Assembly (NCBI GenBank): GCA_949289265.1
Contig: CASENE010000082.1
Location: 1-54,360 of the forward strand
Direction: 5' to 3'
Origin: an uncultured Bacteroides sp.
Lineage (GTDB): Bacteria; Bacteroidota; Bacteroidia; Bacteroidales; Bacteroidaceae
DNA length: 54,360 bases
This document shows, piece after piece, positions 44,706-53,274 of this stretch. Position numbers and translations under genes: made by a program. Under the pieces are notes generated by a model, which saw only the letters and a list, made by a program, of their open reading frames with translations, was not told the DNA's origin and searched no databases. Position 1 is the first letter of the stretch; each line of letters begins with the position of its first letter.

Positions 44706-45806
44706 ATGAAACATCTGGGCAGACTGGTGGTAGCGGTGATTTTAGGGGTGAACCTGCTGTTTACGGCCCTCCTGCTGGCAGCGGCCTACAGCCCGTGGGT
44801 GCAACCCGTCCGCCATCCGGTGCTGGCGTGCCTGGGACTGACGTTTCCCATCTTCCTGCTGACGGACGTGGTTTTCCTGATTTTCTGGATTGTCATCCAG
44901 AAATACCGTTGCGCCCTGCTCCCGCTGGCGGGCTTGCTGCTGTGCATCCCGCAAACGCGCACCTACCTGCCCCTGAACTGCCACACGAACACCTTGCCTG
45001 CCGGATGCATCAAAACCCTATCCTACAACATCATGGGCTTTGGAGACTCCACGCCGAAGGGGCAGGAGAATCCCATACTGGCCTACCTGAAGGAGAGCGA
45101 TGCCGACATCATCTGCCTGCAGGAATATGCCCCGGGACGCACCAACCGGCATCCTTCGCAGGACGACGTGACGCGGGCACTGGCCGACTGGCCCTACCAC
45201 CGCATCGACGCTGTGGGCGAGAGCAAGGGCAACCGCATCGCCTGCTATTCCAAACTGCCCATCCTCTCGGCCCGCCCGCTGCCCTATGCCAGTGCCAGCA
45301 ACGGCTCCATGATGTATGAACTGGATTGGGGCGGAGACACGCTGCTGCTCGTCAACAACCACTTGGAGTCCAACAAGCTGAACTCGGAAGACAAGGTGGT
45401 GTATGAAGGCCTGCTGAGCGACCCGGAGAAAGAGAAGGTGAAAAGCGGCGTGCGGCACCTGGTGGGCAAACTGGCCGATGCCGTCGCTCTCCGTGCCCCG
45501 CAGGCGGACAGCATAGCCCGTGCGGTAGCCAGGTCGGGGCACCGATACATCGTGGTGTGCGGCGACTTCAACGATTCGCCCATCTCGTACGCCCACCGCG
45601 TCATCAGCCAGGAGCTGAACGACGCTTTTACGGAATCGGGATGCGGGCCGGGCATCTCCTATAACCAAAACAAATTCTACTTCCGCATAGACAACCTGCT
45701 GACCAGTCCGGCACTGACGGCCTACAACTGTCGGGTGGACCGCAGCATCCGCCACTCAGACCATTATCCCATCGCTTGCTACGTGGCAAAGGAGGGTAAA
45801 AAATAA
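44706..45806 (+). CDS. Endonuclease/exonuclease/phosphatase-fold membrane protein
   Basis: The 366-aa protein has three hydrophobic helices in the first ~95 residues, then an EEP-fold domain: KTLSYNIMGFG, DIICLQEYAPG (catalytic Glu), LLLVNNHLESNK, VVCGDFNDSPIS and HSDHYPIACYV (catalytic Asp-His). The family includes nucleases, sphingomyelinases and inositol phosphatases. The domain is anchored in the inner membrane, likely facing the periplasm. It comes 63 bases after the second rhomboid, on the same strand. Substrate unknown. Confidence 0.88.
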   Translation: MKHLGRLVVAVILGVNLLFTALLLAAAYSPWVQPVRHPVLACLGLTFPIFLLTDVVFLIFWIVIQKYRCALLPLAGLLLCIPQTRTYLPLNCHTNTLPAGCIKTLSYNIMGFGDSTPKGQENPILAYLKESDADIICLQEYAPGRTNRHPSQDDVTRALADWPYHRIDAVGESKGNRIACYSKLPILSARPLPYASASNGSMMYELDWGGDTLLLVNNHLESNKLNSEDKVVYEGLLSDPEKEKVKSGVRHLVGKLADAVALRAPQADSIARAVARSGHRYIVVCGDFNDSPISYAHRVISQELNDAFTESGCGPGISYNQNKFYFRIDNLLTSPALTAYNCRVDRSIRHSDHYPIACYVAKEGKK

Positions 45807-45839
45807 TGTGTCAAGAAGTTAGATTTGTGAAAAAAAAAC

Positions 45840-45847
45840 TATATTTG
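45840..45847 (+). promoter_or_regulatory. -7 promoter element of secDF
   Basis: TATATTTG lies 58 bases before ATG 45906. Confidence 0.5.
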
Positions 45848-45905
45848 CAGCCTTGTAGACACCTGGAACTAATATAACAAGTAATTATAATAAACTTAAA
45901 GTAAC

Positions 45906-48900
45906 ATGCAAAACAAAGGATTTGTAAGGGTTTTTGCGGTACTTCTGACACTCGTTTGTCTGTTCTACCTCTCCTTCTCTTTTGTGACTCGCCACTACAC
46001 CAACAAGGCGAAAGAAATCGCAAACGGAGATGAGCAGGTGGAGCGGGACTATCTGGACTCGCTGGCCAACGAGAAGGTGTACTTCGGCAACTGGACCCTG
46101 AAAGATTGTCGAGAGATGGAAATCAGTTTAGGTTTGGACCTGAAGGGCGGTATGAACGTCATCCTGGAGGTATCGGTGCCTGATGTCATCAAGGTATTGG
46201 CTGACAACAAGCCGGACGAAGCTTTCAACCAAGCCCTGTCCAACGCCGCCCAGCAGGCCAAGACCAGCCAGGAAGACGTGATTACCCTGTTCATCCGGGA
46301 ATATCACAAGCTGGCTCCTGACGCCACGCTGGCCCAACTGTTTGCCACCCAGCAACTGAAAGATAAAGTGACCCAACAGTCGACCGACGCAGACGTGGAA
46401 AAGGTGTTGCGCGAAGAGGTGAAAGCCGCCATCGACAACTCGTACAATGTGCTGCGCACCCGTATCGACCGCTTTGGCGTGGTTCAGCCCAACATACAGA
46501 GCCTGTCGGACAACCTGGGACGCATCATGGTGGAACTGCCGGGCATCAAGGAGCCTGAACGTGTAAGAAAATTACTGCAAGGCTCGGCCAACCTGGAGTT
46601 CTGGGAAACTTACATGGCGCGCGACGTAGTGCCTTACCTGCAAGCAGCCGACAGCAAGATTCATGCCATCCAGAGCCTGGAAGAAGGACAGGCCGAGGCT
46701 GACTCGACCACTGCCGTTGCCACTGCCCAGGAAGAGAGCAAGACCGTGAGCACCGCCGACAGCCTGGCCGCTGCCCTGAAGGGCGAGACTGCCACTGCCG
46801 CCGACCTGGAGGCCTACAAGAAGCAGAATCCGCTGCTGGCCATCCTGCAGGTGAATCCCAGCGCACAGAGTCCCATCGTGGGCTTTGCCAACTATAAGGA
46901 TACGGCCGACATCAACCGCTACCTGGCTATGCCGGAGGTAAAGGCCAGCTTCCCCAAAGACCTGCGCCTGAAGTGGGGCGTGTCTCCCTCAGAATATGAC
47001 CCGAAAAAGCAAACCTTTGAACTCTATGCCATCCGCTCCACCGAGCGCGACGGCCGTGCCCCGCTGGAAGGCGACGTGATTTCTTCGGCCAGCGACGACT
47101 ATGACCAGTATGGCAAGCCCTGCGTGAACATGACGATGAACACCGACGGTTCGCGCCGCTGGGCCCAGCTGACGAAGCAGAACATCGGACGCGCCATTGC
47201 CATCGTGCTGGACGGCTATGTATATTCGGCACCGACGGTGCAGAACGAAATCACGGGCGGCAGTTCGGTCATCACCGGCAGCTTCACGCCCGAGCAGACC
47301 AAGGACTTGGCCAACGTGCTGCGTTCCGGTAAGATGCCGGCCCCGGCACACATCGTGCAGGAAGACATCGTGGGCCCGTCGCTGGGCGCTGCCTCCATTC
47401 AGGCAGGCTTCATCTCTTGCGTGGTGGCCTTTATCCTCCTGATGGTGTACACGTGCTCCATGTACGGCTTCATCCCCGGCATGGTGGTCAACGCAGCCCT
47501 GCTGCTCAACGTGTTCTTCACCTTCGGTATCCTGACCTCCTTCCAGGCCGCGCTGACCATGAGCGGTATTGCCGGTATGGTGCTGGCCATCGGTATGGCA
47601 GTGGATGCCAACGTGCTTATCTACGAGCGCACGAAGGAAGAACTGCGCAACGGCAAGAGCGTGAAGATGGCCTTGCAGGACGGTTATAAGAACGCCTTCT
47701 CCGCCATCTTCGACTCCAACTTTACGTCTATCATCACCGGCGTCATCCTGTTCTACTTCGGCACGGGTCCCATCCGCGGATTCGCCACGACGCAGATTAT
47801 CGGTATCGCCATTTCGTTCTTCACGGCTGTCTACCTGACCCGCCTGGTTTACGACTACTTCATGAGCAAGGACAAGTGGCAGCACCTGACGTTCGAGACG
47901 AAGCTGTCGCGCGGCGTGTTGCAGGATACGCACTTCGACTTCATGGGCCGCAACAAGACGTGGGCCATCGGCACGGTGGTCTTCGTGGTGCTGTGGGCCG
48001 GATTCCTGGGCGTGCGCGGCTTGAGCCAGAGCATCGACTTCACAGGCGGACGCAACTATCAGGTGCGCTTCGACCAGCCCACCCAGCCCGAACAGCTGCG
48101 CGAGGTATTGGAAGGCAACCTGGATGATGCCAACGTGAGCGTGATTGCCATCGGCACGGACGGACGCACGATGCGTATCAGCACCAACTACCGCATTGCC
48201 GAAGAGGGCGCCAACGTGGACGCCGAAATCGAAGCCAAGCTGTATGAGCTGCTGAAGCCGTTGCTGACGGAAGGCACCACGCTGGAGCAGTTCGTCGACC
48301 GCGACAACCAGGAGGGCGGCACCATCATCAGTTCGCAGAAAGTGGGCCCGAGCATTGCCGACGACACCACGGTAGCCGCATTCTGGGCCGTATTCTCCGC
48401 CCTGATAGCCATCGGCCTCTACATCCTGTTCCGCTTCCGCAACATCGCGTTCAGCGTCGGCTCCATCGCCGCCCTGGCCTTCGACACGCTGGGTATCCTG
48501 GGCATCTACTCCATGTTCTGGGGCATCCTGCCGTTCTCCATGGAAATCGACCAGACGTTTGTGGGCGCCATCCTGACGGCCATCGGTTACTCCATCAACG
48601 ACAAGGTGGTAATCTTCGACCGCGTGCGCGAATACCTGCACCTCTACCCCAAGCGCAACAGCTACCGCCTGTTTAACGACTCGCTGAACTCCACGCTGAC
48701 GCGTACGTTGTTCACCGGTTCGTCCACGTTGATTGTGCTGGTAGTCATCTTCTTCCTGGGCGGAGAGAGCATCCGCAGCTTCTCGTTCGCCATGATTCTG
48801 GGTGTGGTTATCGGCACGTTCTCGTCGCTGTTCATCGGTTCGCCCATTGCCTACGCCATGATGCACAAGAAGCGTGACGCCGGCAAGGACATCGAAAAAG

Positions 48901-48911
48901 ACGAGAAGTAA
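45906..48911 (+). CDS. secDF: Fused protein translocase subunit SecDF
   Basis: This 1001-aa fusion has SecD (about 1-650) then SecF (about 660-1001). SecD shows GLDLKGGMNVILEVSVPD, a periplasmic insert with Ala/Glu-rich linker, VQNEITGGSSVITGSF, and the membrane helices with GIAGMVLAIGMAVDANVLIY. SecF shows IDFTGGRNYQVRF and helices AILTAIGYSINDKVVIFDRV, ending KKRDAGKDIEKDEK. The complex uses the proton gradient to pull preproteins across the inner membrane. Fusion of D and F is usual in Bacteroidetes. A hairpin terminator follows at 48949-49015. Confidence 0.97.
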   Translation: MQNKGFVRVFAVLLTLVCLFYLSFSFVTRHYTNKAKEIANGDEQVERDYLDSLANEKVYFGNWTLKDCREMEISLGLDLKGGMNVILEVSVPDVIKVLADNKPDEAFNQALSNAAQQAKTSQEDVITLFIREYHKLAPDATLAQLFATQQLKDKVTQQSTDADVEKVLREEVKAAIDNSYNVLRTRIDRFGVVQPNIQSLSDNLGRIMVELPGIKEPERVRKLLQGSANLEFWETYMARDVVPYLQAADSKIHAIQSLEEGQAEADSTTAVATAQEESKTVSTADSLAAALKGETATAADLEAYKKQNPLLAILQVNPSAQSPIVGFANYKDTADINRYLAMPEVKASFPKDLRLKWGVSPSEYDPKKQTFELYAIRSTERDGRAPLEGDVISSASDDYDQYGKPCVNMTMNTDGSRRWAQLTKQNIGRAIAIVLDGYVYSAPTVQNEITGGSSVITGSFTPEQTKDLANVLRSGKMPAPAHIVQEDIVGPSLGAASIQAGFISCVVAFILLMVYTCSMYGFIPGMVVNAALLLNVFFTFGILTSFQAALTMSGIAGMVLAIGMAVDANVLIYERTKEELRNGKSVKMALQDGYKNAFSAIFDSNFTSIITGVILFYFGTGPIRGFATTQIIGIAISFFTAVYLTRLVYDYFMSKDKWQHLTFETKLSRGVLQDTHFDFMGRNKTWAIGTVVFVVLWAGFLGVRGLSQSIDFTGGRNYQVRFDQPTQPEQLREVLEGNLDDANVSVIAIGTDGRTMRISTNYRIAEEGANVDAEIEAKLYELLKPLLTEGTTLEQFVDRDNQEGGTIISSQKVGPSIADDTTVAAFWAVFSALIAIGLYILFRFRNIAFSVGSIAALAFDTLGILGIYSMFWGILPFSMEIDQTFVGAILTAIGYSINDKVVIFDRVREYLHLYPKRNSYRLFNDSLNSTLTRTLFTGSSTLIVLVVIFFLGGESIRSFSFAMILGVVIGTFSSLFIGSPIAYAMMHKKRDAGKDIEKDEK

Positions 48912-48948
48912 ACAGTTTCTCCGGACAGGCACCGTCCTGTCTTGACAT

Positions 48949-49015
48949 AGACGCGGATTGCGCGGATTTCACGGCGGAATGCTGTGAGAATCGGCGCGAT
49001 CCGCGTCTCTTTTTT
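48949..49015 (+). terminator. secDF terminator made of dispersed repeat B, copy 2
   Basis: AGACGCGGAT (48949-48958) and ATCCGCGTCT (48999-49008) form a perfect 10-bp stem followed by CTTTTTT. The left arm and loop reproduce repeat B of 27581-27650. Confidence 0.7.
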
Positions 49016-49075
49016 ACTCTTTCCCAACCCTTCTCCCGGCCTGCACAAGTGTGATCCGCCCCGGTGCATAACGGG

Positions 49076-49207
49076 GCAAACGGGCGTTATAATTCCCGCA
49101 AGCAGGCATTATAGTCCCAGCAAGCAGGCGTTACTATCCCAGCAAGCGGGCATTACTATCCCAGCAAACGGGCATAATAAGCCCCACAAACGGGCATCCC
49201 GCAGCGG
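49076..49207 (+). repeat. Tandem array, 22-bp unit, six copies
   Basis: GCAARC-type units start at 49076, 49098, 49120, 49142, 49164 and 49186 (the last with A for G), an exact 22-bp step. A typical unit begins GCAAGCGGGCATTACTATCC. It lies between secDF and the integrative element. No spacers, so not CRISPR. Confidence 0.85.
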
Positions 49208-49506
49208 GCAAAACAGAAGAAAACAAGAAGCAAGGAGGAAATCGGATACCCGAACAGGAAGGGGGAAATGGAGGGGCCCAAAGGATTGCACGCAGACCTA
49301 AGGAGAATGCCTTTTCCGTCGGGCTACCCCCGCAACAGAAGTACCTCGGAGGGGTATCATACCCGTTAAAATAATGAAAACAAAAGAATCTAAGTGACTA
49401 AAAACCAAGATGGTTTCCAAAATATACTTTCTCTTTGTTTCTTAAAAAATCCTATATTTTGGCAACTTTGGCAACCCTTTGGCAACCCAGAATCAATACA
49501 AAATCG
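49208..49506. other. Junction between chromosome and integrative element
   Basis: Composition changes from GC-rich to AT-rich between about 49340 and 49400. No tRNA or gene is seen in this stretch. The left attachment site should lie here; it cannot be located without the right end. Confidence 0.45.
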
Positions 49507-49514
49507 TATCTTTG
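49507..49514 (+). promoter_or_regulatory. -7 promoter element of the integrase
   Basis: TATCTTTG lies 28 bases before ATG 49543. Confidence 0.55.
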
Positions 49515-49542
49515 CAATCAAAGGAAACAAAAAGAAAAGACT

Positions 49543-50742
49543 ATGGTGGCAAGGAAAGAAAATCAGTCTGGAAAAGTATATCTTATCAGCAAAGACGATA
49601 CCGACAATCCTAAATTAGTAGCTAAGATATTGGCAGACGGCAGGGAAAGTTTGTATCTGGATTATTATTTAGGCTATAGAATGGTTTACGATGAGGCTAA
49701 AGATAAGGAGATAGCACGGAAAGAGCGTAAACGGGAAACTTTGAAACTCTATCTTTGGCAAGCACCCAGAACACCAGCGGAAAGACAACAAAACAAAGAA
49801 ACGCTGGAGCTTGCTAAGAAAATCAGATTTGAACGTGAACAGGAATTAAAAGAGGGGACATTAGGGTATAGGCTTAAAGCCAAGGAAATAAACTTCATTG
49901 ATTTTATGCAAAGTTTTTGGGAGAATGCAACCAAAGACAAAAGAATGATAAAAGGGGCGATGTGCCGTTTTATCGATTTCCTTAAAGAAGAATATCCGTT
50001 GTATGCAACTTCAATCACACCAAGGCAGATTGATAAAGACATGATAGAAAAGTTTGTCGAGTATCTGAAAAGCAGAGGCAAGGGCGAGGGGGCACACAGC
50101 TATTTTTGTCGGTTTAAGAAAATAGTCAAGAATGCAGAAGAAAAGGGCTTATTTAAGGAAAACCCTTGTAAAAAGGTTGTGTTTAAAGCTGATAAGAATG
50201 CACTAAGGAAAGAGATTTTGACAATAGAAGAAATGGAGCGTCTGATAAATACTACCTATCCAGAACAGAACCAAGAAACCAGACGGGCATTTATTTTCAC
50301 CCTATACACAGGGATAAGATTTTGTGACGTGAAAAGGTTGACTTTCTCAAACGTGGACTATTCAGAAAAGCTACTATCTTTCAATCAAAACAAGACAGAC
50401 GGAAGCAGTGAAAAGAGTTGGGTGTATATTCCTTTGAGTGACGGGCTTATTTCCTTGATTGGTACAGGTGAACCGGATGAAAAGATTTTCAAGTTACCAA
50501 GCCAGATGATGTGCTTAAAAGCGTTGAGGCATTGGACGGCTAAAGCAGGAATAACCAAGCATATAACGTGGCATTGTGGTCGGCATTCATTTGCCGTAAA
50601 TATCCTGAATAATGGGGCAAACATCAAGACGGTGGCGAGCCTGTTAGGGCATAGCAGCATAGCAATGACAGAGAAATACACCCGTGCCGTGGATAGATTG
50701 AAGAAAGAAGCGATAAATAGTTTGCCAGAACTTAAATTGTAG
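49543..50742 (+). CDS. Tyrosine recombinase (integrase)
   Basis: The 399-aa product is a phage-type integrase. It has an N-terminal arm-binding part, a SAM-like core-binding domain (~125-220, NFIDFMQSFWENA) and the catalytic domain with TLYTGIRFCD (first Arg), WHCGRHSFAV (His-x-x-Arg), LGHSS (second His) and EKYTRAV (Tyr). All five catalytic residues are visible. It would excise and insert the element to its right. It is much more AT-rich than the chromosome to the left. The start at 49543 follows the promoter; a longer frame to 49435 exists. Confidence 0.93.
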   Translation: MVARKENQSGKVYLISKDDTDNPKLVAKILADGRESLYLDYYLGYRMVYDEAKDKEIARKERKRETLKLYLWQAPRTPAERQQNKETLELAKKIRFEREQELKEGTLGYRLKAKEINFIDFMQSFWENATKDKRMIKGAMCRFIDFLKEEYPLYATSITPRQIDKDMIEKFVEYLKSRGKGEGAHSYFCRFKKIVKNAEEKGLFKENPCKKVVFKADKNALRKEILTIEEMERLINTTYPEQNQETRRAFIFTLYTGIRFCDVKRLTFSNVDYSEKLLSFNQNKTDGSSEKSWVYIPLSDGLISLIGTGEPDEKIFKLPSQMMCLKALRHWTAKAGITKHITWHCGRHSFAVNILNNGANIKTVASLLGHSSIAMTEKYTRAVDRLKKEAINSLPELKL

Positions 50743-50747
50743 TTGAT

Positions 50748-52214
50748 ATGGAAGAAGTAAGGACAAGTAACGAGCCTCAACAAAGCATAGATGAATTACA
50801 AAAAGAATTTGAGCAGCTTTGTGATGAGCAAGACCTATTACCAACAGAGGGATTTGCCCAAGTGTTTGAAGTGCTGGATAGTTTAGAAGAAGCGTTTACA
50901 CCTCAACACCCTTATACTGAAAATGAAGAAGCGATAGACAAAGCACTTGAAATAACAGGGCATAGTACTGATGAGGCTTTCTGCAAAGCATTCAAAAGGA
51001 ATAATCAGATAATAATAAGAGGCAAAGAAATCCAAGAAGAAATATTAAGCAGTTTGCCTACCCCACAAGGAATTACCCTAAAAATGATAACAGGAGCTAA
51101 CATTGATGAATTGCAAATACAAGCACCGCCTAAAATGGGAAATGGGGAATGGTTGTTTTATCCTATAAATATTGTCGCTCCACCTCACTTAATGAATATT
51201 ATTGATGATATAATACAACGTGATGGGGAGCAAGGGAAAGGACTATTTGCAAACCATACTGACATACCAGAAGAAGATGAAGCAGAAGATGAATTGTTGA
51301 TGATAGATGCTTTTGGGTTAAAATGTAGCCTTTTGCCATATTGGGATGAGCTAAAGAAATACAAAGTGGTTGGCGATGATGGTTTTCTAAAAGGGAACTT
51401 CAAAAAGGAGCTACTAATAGGCATTAATCAAGAAGTTTCTTTTGTAAAAGACAATACCGACAAACCAGCCAGAATAAAGAACCATATTGCCCAAAAACTA
51501 AAGGTTTATGATGAGATACCCGTTTGGGGAATATTCTTTCAGATATTGATTTTGCAAGGGCTTTGTAGTTGGCTGGAAGAAGTGCCGCTAAATGAGGGCG
51601 ATAATGGGTATAAGGAAGCCCAAAGCCTATATAATTGGATAACTGAAAGACTGTTAGAGAAATTGACCCGCTTTTGCTTAATGCCTTTTGGCAATGGGGA
51701 TAAACAGATGTTGAAACCTTTGTGTGATTATCTATACACGACAAAGGCAGGGAAAGCCATACAAGCACATATAGCAAATAAAATACACGGCAAAGCGGGG
51801 CAAGATAAAAATACACAGGTTATAGAAGCTCAAAGTATCAGCCCAGAGCCTCAACCGTTATTAACTAATAAACTCAAAGAAACAGGAGATGAAACAAAAA
51901 ACAAGCCTACACCATTACCAGAAGTACTAAATACTAATGAGGCTAAATCGATACTTCAAAAAGCCATTAATGCAGGTTTTTGTGATGCTAACTACCAATG
52001 GGGAAAGACAAAAGCATTATTGGCATACTTTGCTGACCGTGTAAGTGAATATTTGGAATTGGGGAAAGGTGAATATGACGGTAAGGCAAAAACTTCATGG
52101 AAGCCCTTTGAAAGTTTATTTGGTATTAGTGGGCTATCTGGAGCAAAACGAGATTACCAAAAAACAGGAACTTTGCCAGATGGTTACAAAGATGTAGATA
52201 CTCTGTTTGAGTAG
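50748..52214 (+). CDS. Unknown mobile-element protein (488 aa)
   Basis: The gene starts five bases after the integrase stop and is probably co-transcribed. The protein is acidic and helical at the N-terminus, with no clear catalytic motif, and has a central region with WGIFFQILILQGLCSW and a C-terminal segment with ANYQWGKTKALLAYFADRVSEYL. A Pro/Thr-rich linker (~365-395) separates the C-terminal part. I do not recognise the family. AT-rich composition matches the integrase and the following genes. A terminator lies directly after it. Confidence 0.6.
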   Translation: MEEVRTSNEPQQSIDELQKEFEQLCDEQDLLPTEGFAQVFEVLDSLEEAFTPQHPYTENEEAIDKALEITGHSTDEAFCKAFKRNNQIIIRGKEIQEEILSSLPTPQGITLKMITGANIDELQIQAPPKMGNGEWLFYPINIVAPPHLMNIIDDIIQRDGEQGKGLFANHTDIPEEDEAEDELLMIDAFGLKCSLLPYWDELKKYKVVGDDGFLKGNFKKELLIGINQEVSFVKDNTDKPARIKNHIAQKLKVYDEIPVWGIFFQILILQGLCSWLEEVPLNEGDNGYKEAQSLYNWITERLLEKLTRFCLMPFGNGDKQMLKPLCDYLYTTKAGKAIQAHIANKIHGKAGQDKNTQVIEAQSISPEPQPLLTNKLKETGDETKNKPTPLPEVLNTNEAKSILQKAINAGFCDANYQWGKTKALLAYFADRVSEYLELGKGEYDGKAKTSWKPFESLFGISGLSGAKRDYQKTGTLPDGYKDVDTLFE

Positions 52215-52235
52215 CCTATAGTTATAAGGATTACA

Positions 52236-52280
52236 CCCCTATATGTGCCCCATGTGGGTATCATATAGGGGCTTTTTATT
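52236..52280 (+). terminator. Rho-independent terminator
   Basis: CCCCTATATG (52236-52245) and CATATAGGGG (52262-52271) form a perfect 10-bp stem around a 16-base loop, followed by CTTTTTATTTC. Confidence 0.85.
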
Positions 52281-52414
52281 TCTTTTACCATCTAACTTTG
52301 CCCTTGTATTCAGATGGATAGCGAGTGCAAGACTATTCCAGAAGATTACACGGGCAAAGACGGGTGAGCCTTGCACCTCAACCCAGAAAGCCCAGACCTC
52401 TAAATAATAGAAAT

Positions 52415-52705
52415 ATGGCAGAGGAATTAAAACAGGTTGCCGACCTTATAACGGCAAACACAATCTTTTGCACTAAGGAAGTGCTTACCAGCGATGAGGC
52501 GGCAAAGTATATGGGAGTATCAAAGAGCTACCTCTATAAGCTGACAATGAGGCAGCAGATACCCCACTACAAGCCGATGGGAAAGATGTGCTACTTTAAC
52601 CGTCTGGAGCTTGAACAATGGTTGCAAAGTAACCGTGTATCTACTTCCACCGAGATAAGCCAGCAGGCACAGGCTTACTGCATGAAGAAAGGAGGTGCAA
52701 GATGA
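52415..52705 (+). CDS. Helix-turn-helix protein, excisionase-like
   Basis: From ATG 52415 the product is 96 aa with a MerR/excisionase-type HTH in the middle (LTSDEAAKYMGVSKSYLYKL, then TMRQQIPHYKPMGKMCYF, then RLELEQWL). This pattern is typical of the HTH_17 proteins of Bacteroidales integrative elements, which act as excisionases or regulators. It overlaps the next gene by four bases (ATGA). Confidence 0.85.
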   Translation: MAEELKQVADLITANTIFCTKEVLTSDEAAKYMGVSKSYLYKLTMRQQIPHYKPMGKMCYFNRLELEQWLQSNRVSTSTEISQQAQAYCMKKGGAR

Positions 52706-53229
52706 TACTCACAGATTATTACCGCTTTGAACGTGTTGCCAAAAAGGCTAAACACAGAATGGATTGCACCGCCTCAACTGAAAGTTATCCAGAATTTGAG
52801 AACAGGCGGGCGACAAAAGCCTATAGAGAAACCGAGAAAAGGGATGCAATCAAAATCGGTGATTTGATAATATATTGGGTTGCTCCAGATAGTCACATGA
52901 GAGCCGACAGAAAACGTAAAGCCGACAGAAGCATTACCATAAAGAGCGATAATTTAAGCAGCGTATATAATTGGCAGCGTGAGGGTGATTATTGGTTTGC
53001 TTATGGCGACTTCAAAGGAACTACAGACGCTTTGCTTTTCATTTATCGAGTAAAAGAAGCGGATGCAACCATACAGGCAGGGGCAGTTATTGAAGTTTTT
53101 GTTGCCCGTGGTAAGTCCAACGAGTGTAACACGCTTTGCAACCTTTATTCAGACGGTGAACTTGATGAGGAAATGAATGCTTTAAGGCAGCAAGTTACCA
53201 AATCTGTAACCGAGCCAGATAAGCCGTGA
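52702..53229 (+). CDS. Unknown mobile-element protein (175 aa)
   Basis: The gene overlaps the HTH gene by four bases and ends 45 bases before the Rep start. The 175-aa product has a basic N-terminus (ERVAKKAKHRMD), IKIGDLIIYWVAPDSHMRAD, a possible beta-rich middle (YWFAYGDFKGTTDALLFIYRV) and a short C-terminal helix (DEEMNALRQQVTKS). No family is recognised. Its last codons contain the first copy of the GTTACC palindrome. Tight linkage suggests a role in replication or mobilisation. Confidence 0.6.
   Translation: MILTDYYRFERVAKKAKHRMDCTASTESYPEFENRRATKAYRETEKRDAIKIGDLIIYWVAPDSHMRADRKRKADRSITIKSDNLSSVYNWQREGDYWFAYGDFKGTTDALLFIYRVKEADATIQAGAVIEVFVARGKSNECNTLCNLYSDGELDEEMNALRQQVTKSVTEPDKP
53194..53210 (+). 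repeat. Palindromic site GTTACC-type, copy 1
   Basis: GTTACCAAATCTGTAAC has inverted GTTAC/GTAAC ends. It overlaps the end of the 175-aa gene. Confidence 0.7.
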
Positions 53230-53230
53230 A

Positions 53231-53272
53231 CACTCTATATTAAGTTGTATTCTGTTACCAAATCAGTAACCG
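53231..53272 (+). repeat. 42-bp direct repeat upstream of the Rep gene, with palindrome copy 2
   Basis: CACTCTATATTAAG begins a 42-bp stretch that recurs at 54220-54261. It includes GTTACCAAATCAGTAAC (53254-53270). It directly precedes ATG 53275 and so could be an operator or origin element. Confidence 0.75.
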
Positions 53273-53274
53273 TT

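Noticed and set aside
46989-48932. Long minus-strand frame opposite secDF
   Set aside because: Shadow of the SecDF reading frame; its composition (His, Gln, Val and Gly runs) is typical of antisense translation.
48912-49400. tRNA gene as the integration target
   Set aside because: No cloverleaf-like stretch was found in the junction region by eye.
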